A DNA stretch of 64,000 nt from Neurospora intermedia. Its lineage: Eukaryota; Ascomycota; Sordariomycetes; Sordariales; Sordariaceae. The stretch lies in contig BTPP01000001.1 in NCBI GenBank assembly GCA_037102815.1, positions 1,885,001 through 1,949,000 of the forward strand, read 5' to 3'. The first letter of the stretch is position 1. Each line of letters begins with the position of its first letter. Positions 36,500 to 49,927 of this stretch are shown here, one piece after another. Under the pieces are notes generated by a model that was not told the DNA's origin, searched no databases, and worked only from the letters and a program-made list of their open reading frames with translations. The position numbers were made by a program, and so were the translations under genes.

Positions 36500-39400
36500 C
36501 TTTTATATATTTAATTTTCCGCTAAAATATTTATCCTACTAGTAATTTATAAACTATATACTTCAATATTAGTTTTAATACTTCTATTCCATCGATTAAA
36601 ATTAATAGCGATAGTATAATAACAGATAATTCGGCGCTTTATAAAATGCTTAAAGATTTATATAATTATATTGAAGAGTTAGAAAATTAGAATTAAATTT
36701 TTACCGACTTTATTTCTAAAATTAATATAAGTAGTTATTAATTAATTAAGGAAGAACCTTTTAAAATTTTAGATATTGGAATATATTTCTCTAACGTAGA
36801 ATTTAATAAAATAAAGAAGGGTATATATTAAGACGGTAAGGTTAATATTTATATTACTTTTTACGGATTTAATAATACGTTTAAAGGATATTTAAAGAAT
36901 TATTTAGAAAGATGCTAAATTTTTACTAATAACTTTAATTAATTATTCCGTAGTATAGTACTATATTAGTAGAATTTTACCCTCTCTAAGGAGGAACGTA
37001 ATAACCTTCGTAGTAATTTCAATAAAACTCTTAATATATTTAATATTATATTCAATACTAAACTATATAAAGTATAGAAATAGTTGGATATAAATAAATT
37101 TATTATAGAATTGTATAAAACTAATATATAGGCGTTTTACGATTATTCGATTTAATTGTTTAAATACGCGCGCCTTTAGGGAGATTCTTCGGACTTCCAA
37201 TTGTATACTTACTTATAGAATAGCTTATACCTTATAATATAAACTATATATATTACTTCGGAATAGAATATTAATTTTGGCGATTATATTAGTAGGGTTA
37301 AATAGAAGGCTATTCTAATACGCCGCTTATTCTTAGAGTTATTAAAGAATAAATAATTAATTTACTATATTACTAATAGCTCCGATAATAAGGATAATAG
37401 TTCTGACGTTTATACTAGCTTCTAGGGAAATTGTAATAGTAGTAAGCCTTTCTGAAAAAACTTTTTATTCTATAATAATAAGTTTAATAATAAATTAGGC
37501 GGGAAATTTTATTTTAATAAAGGATTTAGGAATTTTAGTAATAAGTTCGATAAGTACGATATAAGCCGATTGGATAATAATAACGGCCGCTAGTATTATT
37601 AGAATAAGAGATTTAAGCGCCGTTAAATTTTATAGAACAGTTATTATATTTATACCTCTACTATAATAATCTTCGCGGACAACTTTAATATAAATAATAA
37701 AATTTACTATTTATAGAATAAAGGTTATTATTTTATTAGGGACTTCGAAGAAGAAGTAGAAGAATTTATAATAGATATTTTTAAAATTAAATATAATAAT
37801 AAACCTTCTACCTATTTTACCGGCTATCTAGCCCCTAATAAACTTTTATTTCTTAGTATCTCGTTATTTTATATTATTTCGCGCGCAATAACTAACGAAC
37901 CGGCGGTTATTTTTAATACAATTCCTATTAGAAGTACCGACTCCGATAGGCCCGTACGACCCTTATTGTTAAATTTATTATCCAATGCCAAATTTATAGC
38001 AATTCCTAAACGTTTAGAGAAGGCCTAAACGTTTTATAAATTATCCGATCCTTCGTTTAATAATCGAATAACCTCTATAAAGAATAGTTAGAAATTATTT
38101 AGCTGGGCCGGAACGTTAAAGAAAGCGGACGTCCAAATAAGCTTATTAATATTAGTAAATAGACGGAAGCCTAATTTATTAGAGGTTTAATATAAAAGCT
38201 AATATATACTATTTATTTTTACCGAAGGATAAATTATTAAGGTAATTCCGGATATTATTCTTAGGAATAGGGAAATAAATTTACGAAAAGTTATATTATA
38301 TTTATAGATTAATATTAAATTTAGTTTTAATATACCCGTCGTTACTATATATTTTAATTCGGGTTATTTATTAATAGTAGTAAGTAAAGTATTTATTGAA
38401 GAGTTTTTACCGAATATAAAATATAAAGTAGTACTATCTAGTATTATAAAGGGTATTAATTCGAAGATTATTATTAATACGGTTACGGAGTTTAATTTTT
38501 ATATAGAAGGAAAAGTTAATAGTATTAAAGTTAATAGGTACTTCTAAATATCTACCTTAATTATTAATAAATTAGGCCCGAATATACTACTGGGAATAGA
38601 TTTCCTTCACTACTATAGTGCGAAATTGGATTTTAATACCGCTTTATATTCTTTTAGATTGGTTTTTAGTATAAAAGTTTAGGGTAAAGTTTATTCTAAA
38701 AAAATCGAAGGGGGGGAGGACGTTCTTATTACCAAAGTCTTCGCTAAATTTAATACTCTATTATTAAGAAGGTAATTAGGAATTATCCTAGTAAAGTATA
38801 GTACTTAGTTTAATAATTAGTATAATTTAAGTAAACGTTTTACTTATAATTTTTATATATAATATCCTTATTTGTTAAACGTTACTATAGATAATAAGAT
38901 TCGTAAAGTTGTATTATATTTAAACTAATTTAAAGAGTTAGTATTTATTCCTAGAGGAATTCGGATAGGTATAATTATACAACTATTATACAAAGTTAGC
39001 GAAATTATTATACTAATTAACGCTTTAGATATAGTTTTTTTTATTCCCGAAGTATAAGCCGGATTTACTTAAGAATAATATACTATATTTATTAATAGGG
39101 CTACTAAGGACGAAAAGGAAGAGGCCGTTAGGAAAAGTACTTTTAAAGTACCTTCCTACGGAATTACTAAACCTATCGATATTAAAGCTATTCTTTCCGA
39201 AGTAGGTATTAATATTTACAATACGGATCCCGAATTCTTAGAGTAAATTAAAAGCCTCTTAGATAAATATATTAATATTTTTAGAAATAGAAGGATTATA
39301 CTAATAAAAGAAGAAGATAAAATATATATTAATTTAATTGAGGGATAGTAGAACTAGCGAAGGATCGTTAGGCCTTACTTTTTAAGTATTAAGGACTACG

Positions 39401-42400
39401 AATTTCTTAATAAGGAGTATAATAAAATATATACCTAGGGTAAAATATCGTTTATATTACAATTAACTCCTATTATTTGCCCAATATTTATTATTTAGAG
39501 AAAAATTAATAGAATTAATAAAGGGCGTACTATAATTAATCTTCGCCCGTTTAATAGTATTACTATATTTAATATATACCCCTTACCCAACTAAAAAAAT
39601 ATTATTAATACTATAGTCGGTAAAAAGTTCTTTTCGATTTTTAATACCGCCGGATTCTTCTACTAATTATCTATTTTTATTAAATATTACAACTATATAA
39701 TAATTATTAGCCTACAAAGTTTTGAATAATTTAACGTTATATTAATAGGCTTTAAGAATTCTCTAATATTTACGCAAAGATTTATAAATAGGCTATTCTT
39801 CGAGTACCGCTCCTTCGTACGTACTTATATCAATAATATTATTATTTTTAGTAATATTTAGGAAGAATACTTCGCCTACTTAATTATTATTATAAATCTC
39901 CTTAATAAATATCGTATTTATATTAGTACTAATAAATCTTTTGCAGGGTATCCTTCGGTATAACTATTAAGTAGTATTATCGATGGAGAAGGTTATAAAC
40001 GTACGGAAGATTATATTAAAGCCTTTTAAAAACTAACCTTTCCCAATACGTTTAATAATTTTAAAATTTACTTTAATATAGTTAGGTAATTATATTAAGG
40101 TATACTATAGTTCGTTATTAAGGAGGAACTATTTAATCGAAGAAAGATTGAATTATTAAAGCAAATATATAAATCGGATAATTTATAAGTAGGTTTAATA
40201 AAGTAAATACAATAGGTATATACTTCCAAGGTTAAATTCGAGCCGATACCCGAAGAATACGAAGCTTTCCGTATTATATAAGAAAATTTATATAATTAAA
40301 TATATTTTTTCTACTATATAAAAAATAATATACTTTTTATTAAAACCGATATTAGTAGTTTAACCTACAGTATTTATATTTTCTAATTTAAGTACCTATA
40401 GGACGGAGAATCTATTCCTAGAATAAGTAAAATCCTACTAACTATAATTAAACCGGTATATTTCTTATTAAAATTAATATCTCTAGCTGAGAAGAAATAT
40501 AGTTCTACGGAAATAGAAATTATAATTATTATTTAGGCCCTACAGAAACTTCGAAAGATAATTCAATTTAACGAATATTAAGTTAATATTATTACTAATT
40601 ATACTTCTACTACTAGGATTATTAAATATACCTCGTTACATACAATAAATTTGGCTAAAACTAATTTAAAATTTATAAATATTACTAATTAAACGTTATA
40701 ATTCAATTTAAACGTATTCTATATTCCTAAACTATTAAATATTATACCGGATACGCTATTAAAACTACCGACCGCCGAGACTACAGATAAGAATAATATT
40801 TCTAACGAATTCGCCGATATTTAGTTTAATTTCGCGGAAGTATAGAACGTTAACTATTAGAATAATTTTAATGCTTTTTTATTTATATATATTAAAGTTA
40901 TCCCGAATATATATTAAATTTCGCCGATTATTGTACTGGAATTTCGTTAATAATTAATCGAAGCTTATTCTAAGGATTTTAAATATATTAAGGTTCTCTA
41001 ATTAATTAATAAAACTAATACTCTAGGGTATATTTATATATAATAATTAGGAAAGCGCCTAAATTTACTAGCGGGCCCCTATTTACTCGAGGATAGGTTA
41101 CTTTACTATATTAATTATTAAAATATGCGTCGGCTATATATTCCTCGGGTTTATATATAAAAAATACTAGAGTTAGTATACAATAAGAAATACTATTTTA
41201 AAATTAATAGGATAATAGATAATTTAGTATACTTCTATATAAGGAGAAAGACTTAGATGGTATACAAGTACGTTAAATATTACGAAGTTTGCTATTAAAA
41301 TTAGCGAGATAGGTATCCGACCCTTAGAGAATTATTACTAATTCGGACATTCCTAAGGCCGTTTTATATAGTTACTATAAATTTTATTACCGATATACTA
41401 ATAATTAAAGCGGCCGGTACTATATAGGCTCTAGAAGGTTTCCCGGAATTTAATATTATATATATTATTACTTACAAATTTAGTAAGAAGGTGCTATTAA
41501 TAGTTGGCTATTCTACTTATAGTACGTAAGAATAGGTTAAAGTATTACTTCGGACTTTATAACTTTATAATTAGGGTTTACTAATAGTTATTATTAGCGA
41601 CCGAAATTTTAAATTTATTTCTACTATTTAAAAGAGCATTTTCGAAGCATTAGTTGTTAATCTACTATTTTTAACGGCCTACTACGCTTAAACAGATAGA
41701 TAATTAGAAAGAACGAATTAGATTATTAAAATAACTATTCGTATATAGTATACAACGAACATTATTCTTTGGACATTAATATTAATAGTATTATAGTACA
41801 ATTTAAATAATACTATTTAATTTACTATTAGATTATTACTAAATAAGCTAGTATATAGCTTTAAACTATAAGCGGCCTTCGATTTACTTATACCGGATAA
41901 TTAGGAAGTTACTATAGTGGAGTCTTTAGTTATTATTTATTAAAAATATTAATTTAAGGCCGTAGAGTTTATTAATTAGATTAGGATAGTTATTAAAGAA
42001 TAATATAATTCTAAATATTCTCCAATAACGTTTAACGTAGGTAATAAAGTTTATTTATATTTGGGTAAAGGTTATTATTTACTTAGAAGTTTAAAGAAGA
42101 AGTAGTTAGTAGAAAGAATAGGCCCCTATTAAATTTTCGAAAAAGTTAGCCTATTGGCTTATAAGTTCGATTTATTTAGTATTTAGTACACTTATCCTAT
42201 TATTTCTATAATATATTTTTATAAGTTAATATAAAGTTCCAATCCTTTTAATTACGAGGTTCTACTACTATTACTAGTTAAAGTTGACGGTTAAAAGGAA
42301 TAGGAGGTCGAAAATCTTATAGTTAGAAGTTAAGGACTATTAAATATATAGTATTTGGTTAAATAGATTAAATATTAAAATAAGGATAATATATAGGAAT

Positions 42401-42590
42401 TGTATAGTAAATTTATAAAGAATTCGAAGGAGTTAGTGAAGGACTTTAATATAGAATATCCGCTAGAATTACTATTCAGAAGCAATTATAGAAGGGTAAT
42501 TTAGTACGTTAATAGTATAATCCTATAGAGGCGTCGTTAAAATAAATAAAGGAAGTAATTATTTTTTCGCTAAAAGAGGGGGAGGTTATT
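36500..42590 (+). pseudogene. Element E gag-pol remnant
   Basis: Gag up to about 37.8 kb ends with a decayed zinc-knuckle-like segment (NKGYYFIRDF near 37,720-37,750). Protease has NSG at 38,356-38,364 where D-S/T-G is catalytic, then LLGIDFLHYYSAKLDF. RT reads KGRTIINLRPFNS with the catalytic box YINN at 39,826-39,837 and FAGYPS. Integrase near 41,370-41,900 reads FITDIL, VIISDRN and a NLNNTI segment. Near 42,304-42,400 a YLVK-like run with stops at expected Trp positions suggests a chromodomain. All frames carry numerous TAA/TAG stops. The start given is approximate; gag may begin further left. Confidence 0.87.
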
Positions 42591-43121
42591 AGAAATTATA
42601 AGAGTTTAAAAGTTTTTTCCTTTATTTTATATTTTATTTTCTTTTTCGTTAGGTATTTCTATAGGAAGTTATATTTTCTATAACTTTTTATTAAGATTTT
42701 TAAAATTCTGCTTAGAAGTACGCTTAAGCGGAGGTAAGCCTAATATTAATAGTATATAAAATAATATATTGTATACTATTTACAATTTCGATTAAAATAT
42801 TTTCTATTTCAATTGGATAGGTACGTATAGTCGTATAAAGGTAATAGTAGCTACGGTTATATATAGTAAATAGCCCCGGTAGGTAGGTATTCGTAGAGGA
42901 AGAATTTTAATATATATATATAATTTTTAAAAGAAATTAAAATTATTTAACTACTCTTACCCTCTCTCTTTCTTACCCTAGTAACCTTACTATTACTTAC
43001 CCTATCCTTATAACGTTTAATTCTACTATAGTTCTCGTTGTATAATAATTTTATTAGATTAATTATTATTTATTAATTTACTTTATTTTATATTCGCTAA
43101 TTACAACCTCGGTATATTAAA

Positions 43122-45371
43122 ATGGCCGATATTAATATAGAATTTCTACTATTAGTTAATAATACGATTACTACCCTTAATAATTGGATTAATAGTTTTA
43201 ATTGCGATAATAGTTTGTATAATCTTACTGTAGATTAGTAGTTCGCCCTATAATCGTTCGAATATAACCCCCGGTTCGGTATATTAATTAATATAGTAAA
43301 ATACTTTAGCTATTATACTATTAATAATATTCCTAGTAAAATTATTAGTTTAGGAATTAATAGTATATATATTATATTACCTAACTTTATAACTAACCTT
43401 ATTAAATAGATAAATACAATCCTACTCGGATAATTCTTTAATTACGTCCGTTATAAATATATTATTAATATATTCAATAACCTTAGTTAAGACTATACTC
43501 CCTATAATCCGTTTATTCGTCTCCCTAAGTCTTTCGGTACTATTTAGGGCGTTTTAGTATATAATTCTAAAAAAGCGGATAATAGTAGACGTATAGTACT
43601 AATTTTAACCGCTAATTATTTCTTTATACTATACAAGAATAAATTACATTCCATTTTATATAATACTATCAATCGTATAAATAAATTAATCGACCTAGAT
43701 ATAGCAATTTTATATTCTATCGAGGGCAATCTTACTTACTTTACGCCCGTACTTTTATTAAATAGACTCCCTAAGGATTTGATTTTTAATAATTACTATA
43801 AACCCTAATAGGAGTAAGTATTTAATACTATTATTAATTTTAATAATACTTAGATTTGGGAATTGTATTCTAGTAGAGAATTCGATTTAGTTTATACAAT
43901 AGTAGTTAAATTCGGCGATACTATTTTCGGAAGAAGATATATAGAGGAATTTATTATTACTAGTAAACGCTTCTAGGCGCGCTTCCTACCGGTTCTCTAT
44001 ACGGTTTACCCTAACGGCTATATTATTAAGAGTAGCGATTTTAATTTCTCTAAAATTTAGGAGTATAGGGAAATTATTTAATTAATTAGTAAAGTTCGTA
44101 AAATTTTATAATTAGTAGTTAGACCGGCCTTTATTTTATTTTGTATTAAAATTCTAATTATTAAAACGATTCTAAAAAAGGTATATAAAGCTCTAACCCG
44201 AATTATATAATCCCGTTCGGCTACTATTAGTAAGAGTAGTAATAAAGGAAAAATATATCCGACCCTCGCTAATACCTTCGCTAATTATAATAAAGATTAT
44301 ATTAATTTTAGCGTTGAAATCGATTAAAAATTATATATAGAAATTAAAAAGATTATTAAAGTATATATAGAAAATAAAGAAGAGTATAAGAGATAGTTCG
44401 TTAACAATTATTCTTTTTTGTAATATAAATTAGTTTATAATACTAAAGTAACTTTTAATTTTACTTTTAATAAGAGATACAATAGCAATACTAATTTTAC
44501 CGATTATATTCCTTTAAAAGTAACGTTATTCGTTATTTAATATTTTAATTATAATACTAAATTTTTTAAATAGATTAGTAATCTACTAGGTAGATTTAAT
44601 TATTTTTATTACGCTTAGGTAGTACTTATTAAATCGGCCTTAAATAAGCTTCCTATAGTTAAGAAGGTAGTTAATTGTATTATTAAAGTTAGTAGAGAAT
44701 TTATAATACTTATTAATTTTATTTTTTGCGAAGAAATTAAGGGAATATTAATAAATATTTTAGAAAAGTAGACTATAGTATTAGCAGTTTCTAACGAATA
44801 TTAGAAAAGAATTATATAAATAATATAAGTAGAATTAATGTCCTTTTGTACTAAGCTTAGAGAAGTATAAGAGTTTTATATCCGACGTTATTCCGCAATT
44901 TCATTTACTAATAGAACCTATATACCTAATACTTTTCTTAATATCGTTACTCTTTATAATATTCGTTCTAGTAACCTTTTACTTTAGTTTATACCCGGCT
45001 TAATTAAATTATCTAATAAACTTTATATTATATCGGTTCGCTTAGGCTCTTACTTCGATATTTTATTTTCTGCCTATTCCCTTCGCCGTAGCTACCTTCT
45101 TACCGACTAAGAGTAGGAGGATTCTCTATTAGGACGTAAGCGTTCCTATTAAAATATATATTATATAAATAAAAATAATAAAATAGAGGAGGATGAATTT
45201 AACGATCGCTTACCTTATCGCGGGTATAATTATTAAGGGATTGGTATTAAGTTATTGAACTATATACTCTATTCGGGTAGGTATACGTTTTTATATCTAT
45301 TAACTAATTTAGATATAGGCGAATAGATAGAGATTCTAATAAATAACCGGATCTTTTATATATATAGTTAA
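43122..45371 (+). pseudogene. Unrecognised ~750-codon frame between pol and the 3' LTR of element E
   Basis: From ATG at 43,122 (MADINIEFLLLVNNTI) the same frame can be followed without any indel to a stop at 45,369-45,371. The interruptions are about two dozen in-frame TAA/TAG codons of the kind RIP makes from CAA, CAG or TGG. The frame is otherwise protein-like, with alternating hydrophobic and charged segments such as NPRFGILIN, IRLPKSFGTI, FGRRYIEEFIITSKRF and VYPNGYIIKSSDF. I see no signal peptide, no clear transmembrane pair, no RT, protease or integrase motif and no zinc knuckle. A gag-type, env-like or captured cellular gene are all possible; none is supported. No TSDs or LTRs flank it, so it belongs to E. 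Confidence 0.8.
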
Positions 45372-45426
45372 ATTTAATAATATTACGTAAATAGCGAGTA
45401 CTCTTCTCCTTTTATCGAGGGGGAAA

Positions 45427-45765
45427 TATTATAGGGCATTTTTAATAAATACCTAAATACTCTATCTTATTATAGTAGCGGCTCGTTAGAGCGTATAGTC
45501 TATTATATAAGAGTATTCGTTCCGTTAATCTTTATTAAGGTTAACGGATAATCAATTTATATTATATTAACCTTATATCTATCTTACTTATACTTAGTGA
45601 AGTTATATACGAAGTCTTAGGTTGAGGCTTGCAATAAGTCTTATCTTTAACTTCCTTTAATAAGACTATCGTTAATCGTTACATACTATTATTCTATCTA
45701 GCAACTAGTTACTCACTCTATTATTCTCTATTATTATTATTTGTAAAGTATATCTTCGCGTAATA
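45427..45765 (+). repeat. Element E 3' LTR
   Basis: 339 bp, same family as 34,519-34,857, with more transitions. Confidence 0.93.
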
Positions 45766-45770
45766 CTTAG

Positions 45771-46491
45771 CTTACGAGAGTACGGTCGGTCGTAAAGCTT
45801 GTTATTTTAGAGAGAGTTTAGCTCGCGGTCGGTCGGGGAGAGGCGCGCTTGAGTAACTATATTGGTGGGGGGAGGAGAGGCGAGTTTAGCTTGCGGTCGG
45901 TCGGCGCGTTTGAGAGGGACTCGCTTTGGTAGGGAGAGGAGAAGTCTACGGTCTACGATGCTATTATTACAACGAGTAAAAGCGGTAGGGAGATTTCGAT
46001 GAGGGATAATGGCTAGTAACAACGGTTATCGTTTGCTTTACTATTATTACGACGAGCAAAAGTAGAGGGAGTCGCTATCGTAGGTAGTAATGTCACAGGG
46101 TATAGCTGGTCAATCTAGTAATAATTTGACTGTCGCTGGCCTTACTATTATAACGACGAGTAAAGGCAAATAAGGTCGTCGTCGTCGGCGGTGGACTCAA
46201 TAAAGAGGACCGCTAGTATAGTAATTGTAGGACTAACGTTCTATATAAACGGGAGGTCGTTCAATTGGACTGGCGAGGCTTTGCAATTTAAACAATCGAG
46301 CGAGCTCGTTAGAGTATAGTATAGTAGTAACTATAGGATTAACGCTACTATTCGTAATAGAAGATCGTTCAGTCGGACTGGGCGAGATTGTGAAATAGAT
46401 AATCGGCGAGCTATTCTAGAATAGGGGCGCGAGGAGTATATTGCTCGCGATAGTTATTGCCGTAGAGTTGCAACTACTATTTAATACGGGG
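45771..46491 (-). other. Element C internal region, 5' leader part with direct repeats
   Basis: Holds repeated modules: a GCGGTCGGTCGG-containing unit twice (45,80x-45,91x), a TACTATTATTACGACGAG-type unit three times between 45,958 and 46,170, and a longer unit with RTCGTTCARTYGGACTGG twice (46,210-46,400). Similar CTTTACTCGTYGYRA modules are found in D's left internal region, again in inverse orientation. Next to the right LTR is the primer-site-like motif. Confidence 0.7.
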
Positions 46492-46778
46492 GGTAACCTT
46501 TATTTACAGTAGTAAATAAAATAAAGTAAAGGAAAATATTATAAGAAGGAGGAAGGCTTCCAGCCAGCCGACTATACGTAGTAAATATGCGGTGTAGAGA
46601 GCTAGAGAGCCAGAGTACGGGCCACGAGGTGGCCCGAGTATAGTAGTTTGGATGCCTAGACTAGGCACGGCACGGTACGGTAAGGAAGCCTCTACGGCAG
46701 CCCAGCTAATCTGGGCTGTTACGGCTAGTCTAAGCTATAATACACGATATATTTAGAAATCTAGGAATTTCCCTATTA
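46492..46778 (-). repeat. Element C 5' LTR
   Basis: 287-bp partner of 33,107-33,403 with more G-to-A and C-to-T changes and a slightly shorter GGCAC run. Confidence 0.92.
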
Positions 46779-46783
46779 CAAAC

Positions 46784-47489
46784 TATTAATAAATTTGCAT
46801 TGAATAAATATTTTACTAGCTAGTAAAATCTAATTTATCTTTATACTCTATTCTATACTATAATTAAATATAACTTAGATTAATAGAAGGTTGGCCGGTA
46901 TAGATAGATCGAATATAATATTAGGGATATAAATCCTAACGTTAATACTCATTATTATTAGTATTATTAACTTAATAGTACTAATATAGTATATATAAAT
47001 CGTAATACTATTACTAATAGTATATTCTAATAGATAAACTAGAGGGTATAGTTCAATAAACTACTTTTAATAATTAAAAATACATAAACCACAACCAGAA
47101 TCGTAAATAATAAGATTTTTAATTAGGGAGTCTAAATCTTATACCTTAAGAGCCTATTAGTCTTTAGTAAAGTTACAATTTGAGTACTGCAATTAATACA
47201 ATTCTAAATAATTAAAAATATTCAATTTAACGCTAGAATTAACTCTATAAATAGACTTCGCTATAAGCTCTAGTGAAAACCCTAATTGCTACTAAAGGAG
47301 GCGAGGTTGAAATTAGTATTAAAGTTGGTACTATTAAATAATAAAACCAATATAGCGGGGTTAGCCAACGTAGTATTAATATTACCTAATACGGCTATAG
47401 TACTAATATTATACTTACGAGCCTCCTCCTTATTAAGCTAAGTATCAGGCGCTTTATTAGGTTTATACTACTAGTAAGTAGTAATCTTG
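46784..47489 (-). pseudogene. Copia pol fragment between elements C and D
   Basis: Placed by the TSDs of C (CAAAC) and D (TCTTG, 47,485-47,489). It must correspond to the gag-pol boundary or protease/integrase N-terminal part of copia by position. Heavily mutated; no residue-level motif is secure. Confidence 0.6.
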
Positions 47490-47820
47490 TAATAGGAGAA
47501 TCCCTAGATTACCCTACCTTACTATACTATAGCTTAGACTAGTTGTAACAGCCCAGATTAGCTGGGCTACCGTAGAGGCTTCCTTACCGTACCGTACCCA
47601 GTCTAGGCATCCAGACTACCGTGCCCGGGCCACCCTATAGCCTGTGCTTTAGCTCTAATACAGTATATCCTTTCTATATAGACGGCTAGCTGGAAGCCTT
47701 CCTCTTTTTTAAAACAATTTCTCTTTTACCTTCTATACTACGAATCGCTTTTAGCCAACGTAGTATCTGGAAGCAATGGTCCTTACTATATAACCAACTA
47801 TATTATTTATCCCCGTATTA
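47490..47820 (+). repeat. Element D 5' LTR
   Basis: More mutated copy (TACTATACTATAG, CTATATAGACGG) of the 50,255 LTR. Confidence 0.92.
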
Positions 47821-48306
47821 AGTAGTAGCTATAATTAAAGATCGTAGTAGCTACTCGATTTAAACTATACTATACTATTACAATCTTCGTCGACCGATAC
47901 AATTACTAAGCGTAACGCGGGGCATTATTTACTAGTATTACTACTAGCGACGATGACGACCTTACTTCCTTTATTCGTCGCGAGATAGTAAAGCGGACTA
48001 CTAGTTAAAGTTATCTACTAGAGTTTCCAGCTTACGATAACGACCGCCGGCCATTATTACCAATTATTAATCCCTCCACTTTACTCGTTGCGAAATAGTA
48101 TTGTAACTTCTTCTCTCCGCTAAAGCGAATTACTTAAGTGCGCCGACCGACCGCGAGCCAGATTCTCCCTAAGATAATAAACTTTTTGACCGCTTCTTCG
48201 TCGAACTAAGCTTCCCCTTATTACAACTCTTCTTAATTTACCTTTATTACAACGAAGATATAGGCATCGCGTGAATCTTAAGACTACAATTAAGCGTTTC
48301 CTTTTA

Positions 48307-49617
48307 AGAATTATAACTCTTACTATATTTCTCGAGGTTGCCGCCCTCTTGAGAAAGCGGCCACGACTTCCAGTCTTTCTAGATCCTTTTTTTAAAGAGG
48401 TATTTACCAGTCTACTATACTACGATTTTCATTAGCTAGAATGGGGTTCTTACTCTGTAGTTCCTATCGACCAATATCGCCAGCTTCGTAAAGATAATAA
48501 GCTCCCTAATAACGTACTACTCTTTCGAGAACTATCTACCTTATTCTACCGGCCCCCCTCGCCCCCAGCTCTCTCGATTTCAACCGTTCAGACTGTCTTT
48601 TCTATTAGCCTAAACTCTATTAGCGCTAGTCTCAATAATAATAACGAAGATAATAAGTATCTCGTCGTCCCTAAGAAGGTAGTCCGCGCTGCTAAGCAAT
48701 AGCTTCGAACTGCCCGCGATGCTCTCCGATCTCTAAATCCTTATATTAAGAAGAAGGAAACTTCTAGTAATAGTATTAAGTTAGTTTCTGAACCGCCGTT
48801 TCCCCAACCTACCGCTAAGTATACGTACTGCAAGTATAAAGTAGCGTTTCGCTCGAGAAATACCCTCTTTAATTATATTTATTCGAATACGTACCAGCCT
48901 AGTACTCGAAAGCCTACCAAAGTGGCCACCCCCAATTCGAAACGCTCGAATTTATAATCTTTTATTATTACGTTTAATAATACCCTAGTCAACTAGATTA
49001 TTTTAGCCTACTAGAGCGCTCTAGTTAATTCTATTGGTCTAGTTAGTTAGATTGCTAGCCGCCGCCTCGCTCCCTTAATAACTATTAAGGCGCCCGCTTC
49101 TTATACCCTGAGTACTTCCGATTCTTATAACTTGTTTACCCTAGTTAAAACTCGGCCAATCTCGCGGCGTGGGAATGAATCTCCTATCTTATAGGAATTT
49201 AACTATTTACTTCCTTTGGATAATACGTCTCCTTTTACTTTAATAATGGTTATTTTAAGTAGTAGCCTAGTAACTACTGTAGTTAAGTATAAAGAGAGTA
49301 GTTAATTCTCTACCCCTAATAGTTACTATAGTAATAAGAAGTTCGCTAGTTTCGAGTAGCCGCTAATATTCTTAACGCTCTATAGTTGCTGTATTTGCCG
49401 CTAGAGCTTTGCTTTACGAAACCTCCTCTTTACCTACCTCTACGATTATAGTTATTACTACCCTAATAAGTTCAATAAAAAGACTGTAGTTATTAGTCCT
49501 TTAAAGGCTTTTAAAATAAAGAATATTAGTTGGCGTAGTAGCAAAACGATCTAGATGGACTTTAGTATATTTGGAGATGTAATTAGCAAACTTACTGCTG
49601 TGGCTTTTATAGTTTGA
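48307..49617 (+). pseudogene. Decayed ~430-codon frame with two C2H2-like zinc-finger motifs (element D)
   Basis: One frame runs without indels from about 48,307 to TGA at 49,615-49,617, broken by about nine TAA/TAG codons attributable to RIP. The first motif at 48,817-48,890 reads YTYCKYKVAFRSRNTLF followed by aromatic residues where His is expected (NYIYSNTY). The second at 49,381-49,450 reads YSCCIC, a stop, then SFALRNLLFTYLYDYSYY. Both have the Cys-x2-Cys (partly Cys-to-Tyr), Phe and Leu spacing of C2H2 fingers, with His-to-Tyr changes expected from CAY-to-TAY. The middle is Pro/Ser/basic. The start codon is uncertain (ATA codons at 48,313 and 48,325 may be mutated ATG). Not a known gag; role unknown. 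Confidence 0.75.
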
Positions 49618-49927
49618 GCGTTGCTCCCCCTCCCTCCCTCTCCTTTCTTTTTTATTTATTTACTTAGTAACGAGGTTGTTGCTCCCTCTTTCTTGTATAT
49701 GGGTAGCTATTGCTATAAGCTTTAATAATAAGCTGGCATTACTAGTTAATATAATTATTACCCCCCTTGTTAGTTTCTTTAATAGTTCTTTATAGTTTTA
49801 ATAGCTGTATTAACTCCTTTAATAGTTCTTTATAGCTAATATTAGCTAGCTAGAGTTCCTGTTTACACCCCTTTTCTTCCTTTTCTTTCTATTTATCTAT
49901 AGAACTAGCGTTCTCTACGGTAATAGT

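Larger units (their letters stand above)
34519..45765 (+). mobile_element. Element E: large Ty3/gypsy chromovirus with an extra 3' reading frame
   Basis: 339-bp LTRs at 34,519-34,857 and 45,427-45,765 (TATTATAGGGCATT...CGCGTAATA; TG/CA ends altered by RIP), TSD CTTGG/CTTAG, total 11,247 bp. A polypurine-like CGAGGGGGAAA precedes the 3' LTR. Order: leader, gag, protease, RT/RNase H, integrase, chromodomain-like segment, about 540 bp gap, then a ~750-codon frame, then 3' LTR. Confidence 0.93.
33107..46778 (-). mobile_element. Element C: non-autonomous LTR element, minus strand, interrupted by element E
   Basis: LTRs at 33,107-33,403 (297 bp) and 46,492-46,778 (287 bp), starting TGATACGGGGGGTGACC and ending AATTTCCCTATCA, with perfect TSD CAAAC (33,102-33,106 and 46,779-46,783). 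Without E the element is only about 2,420 bp and has no gag or pol. Internal parts 33,404-34,518 and 45,771-46,491 are collinear, in reverse orientation, with element D. Orientation is set by the primer-site-like motif next to the right LTR, the same as in D and A. The left half is remarkably little mutated. Confidence 0.9.
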
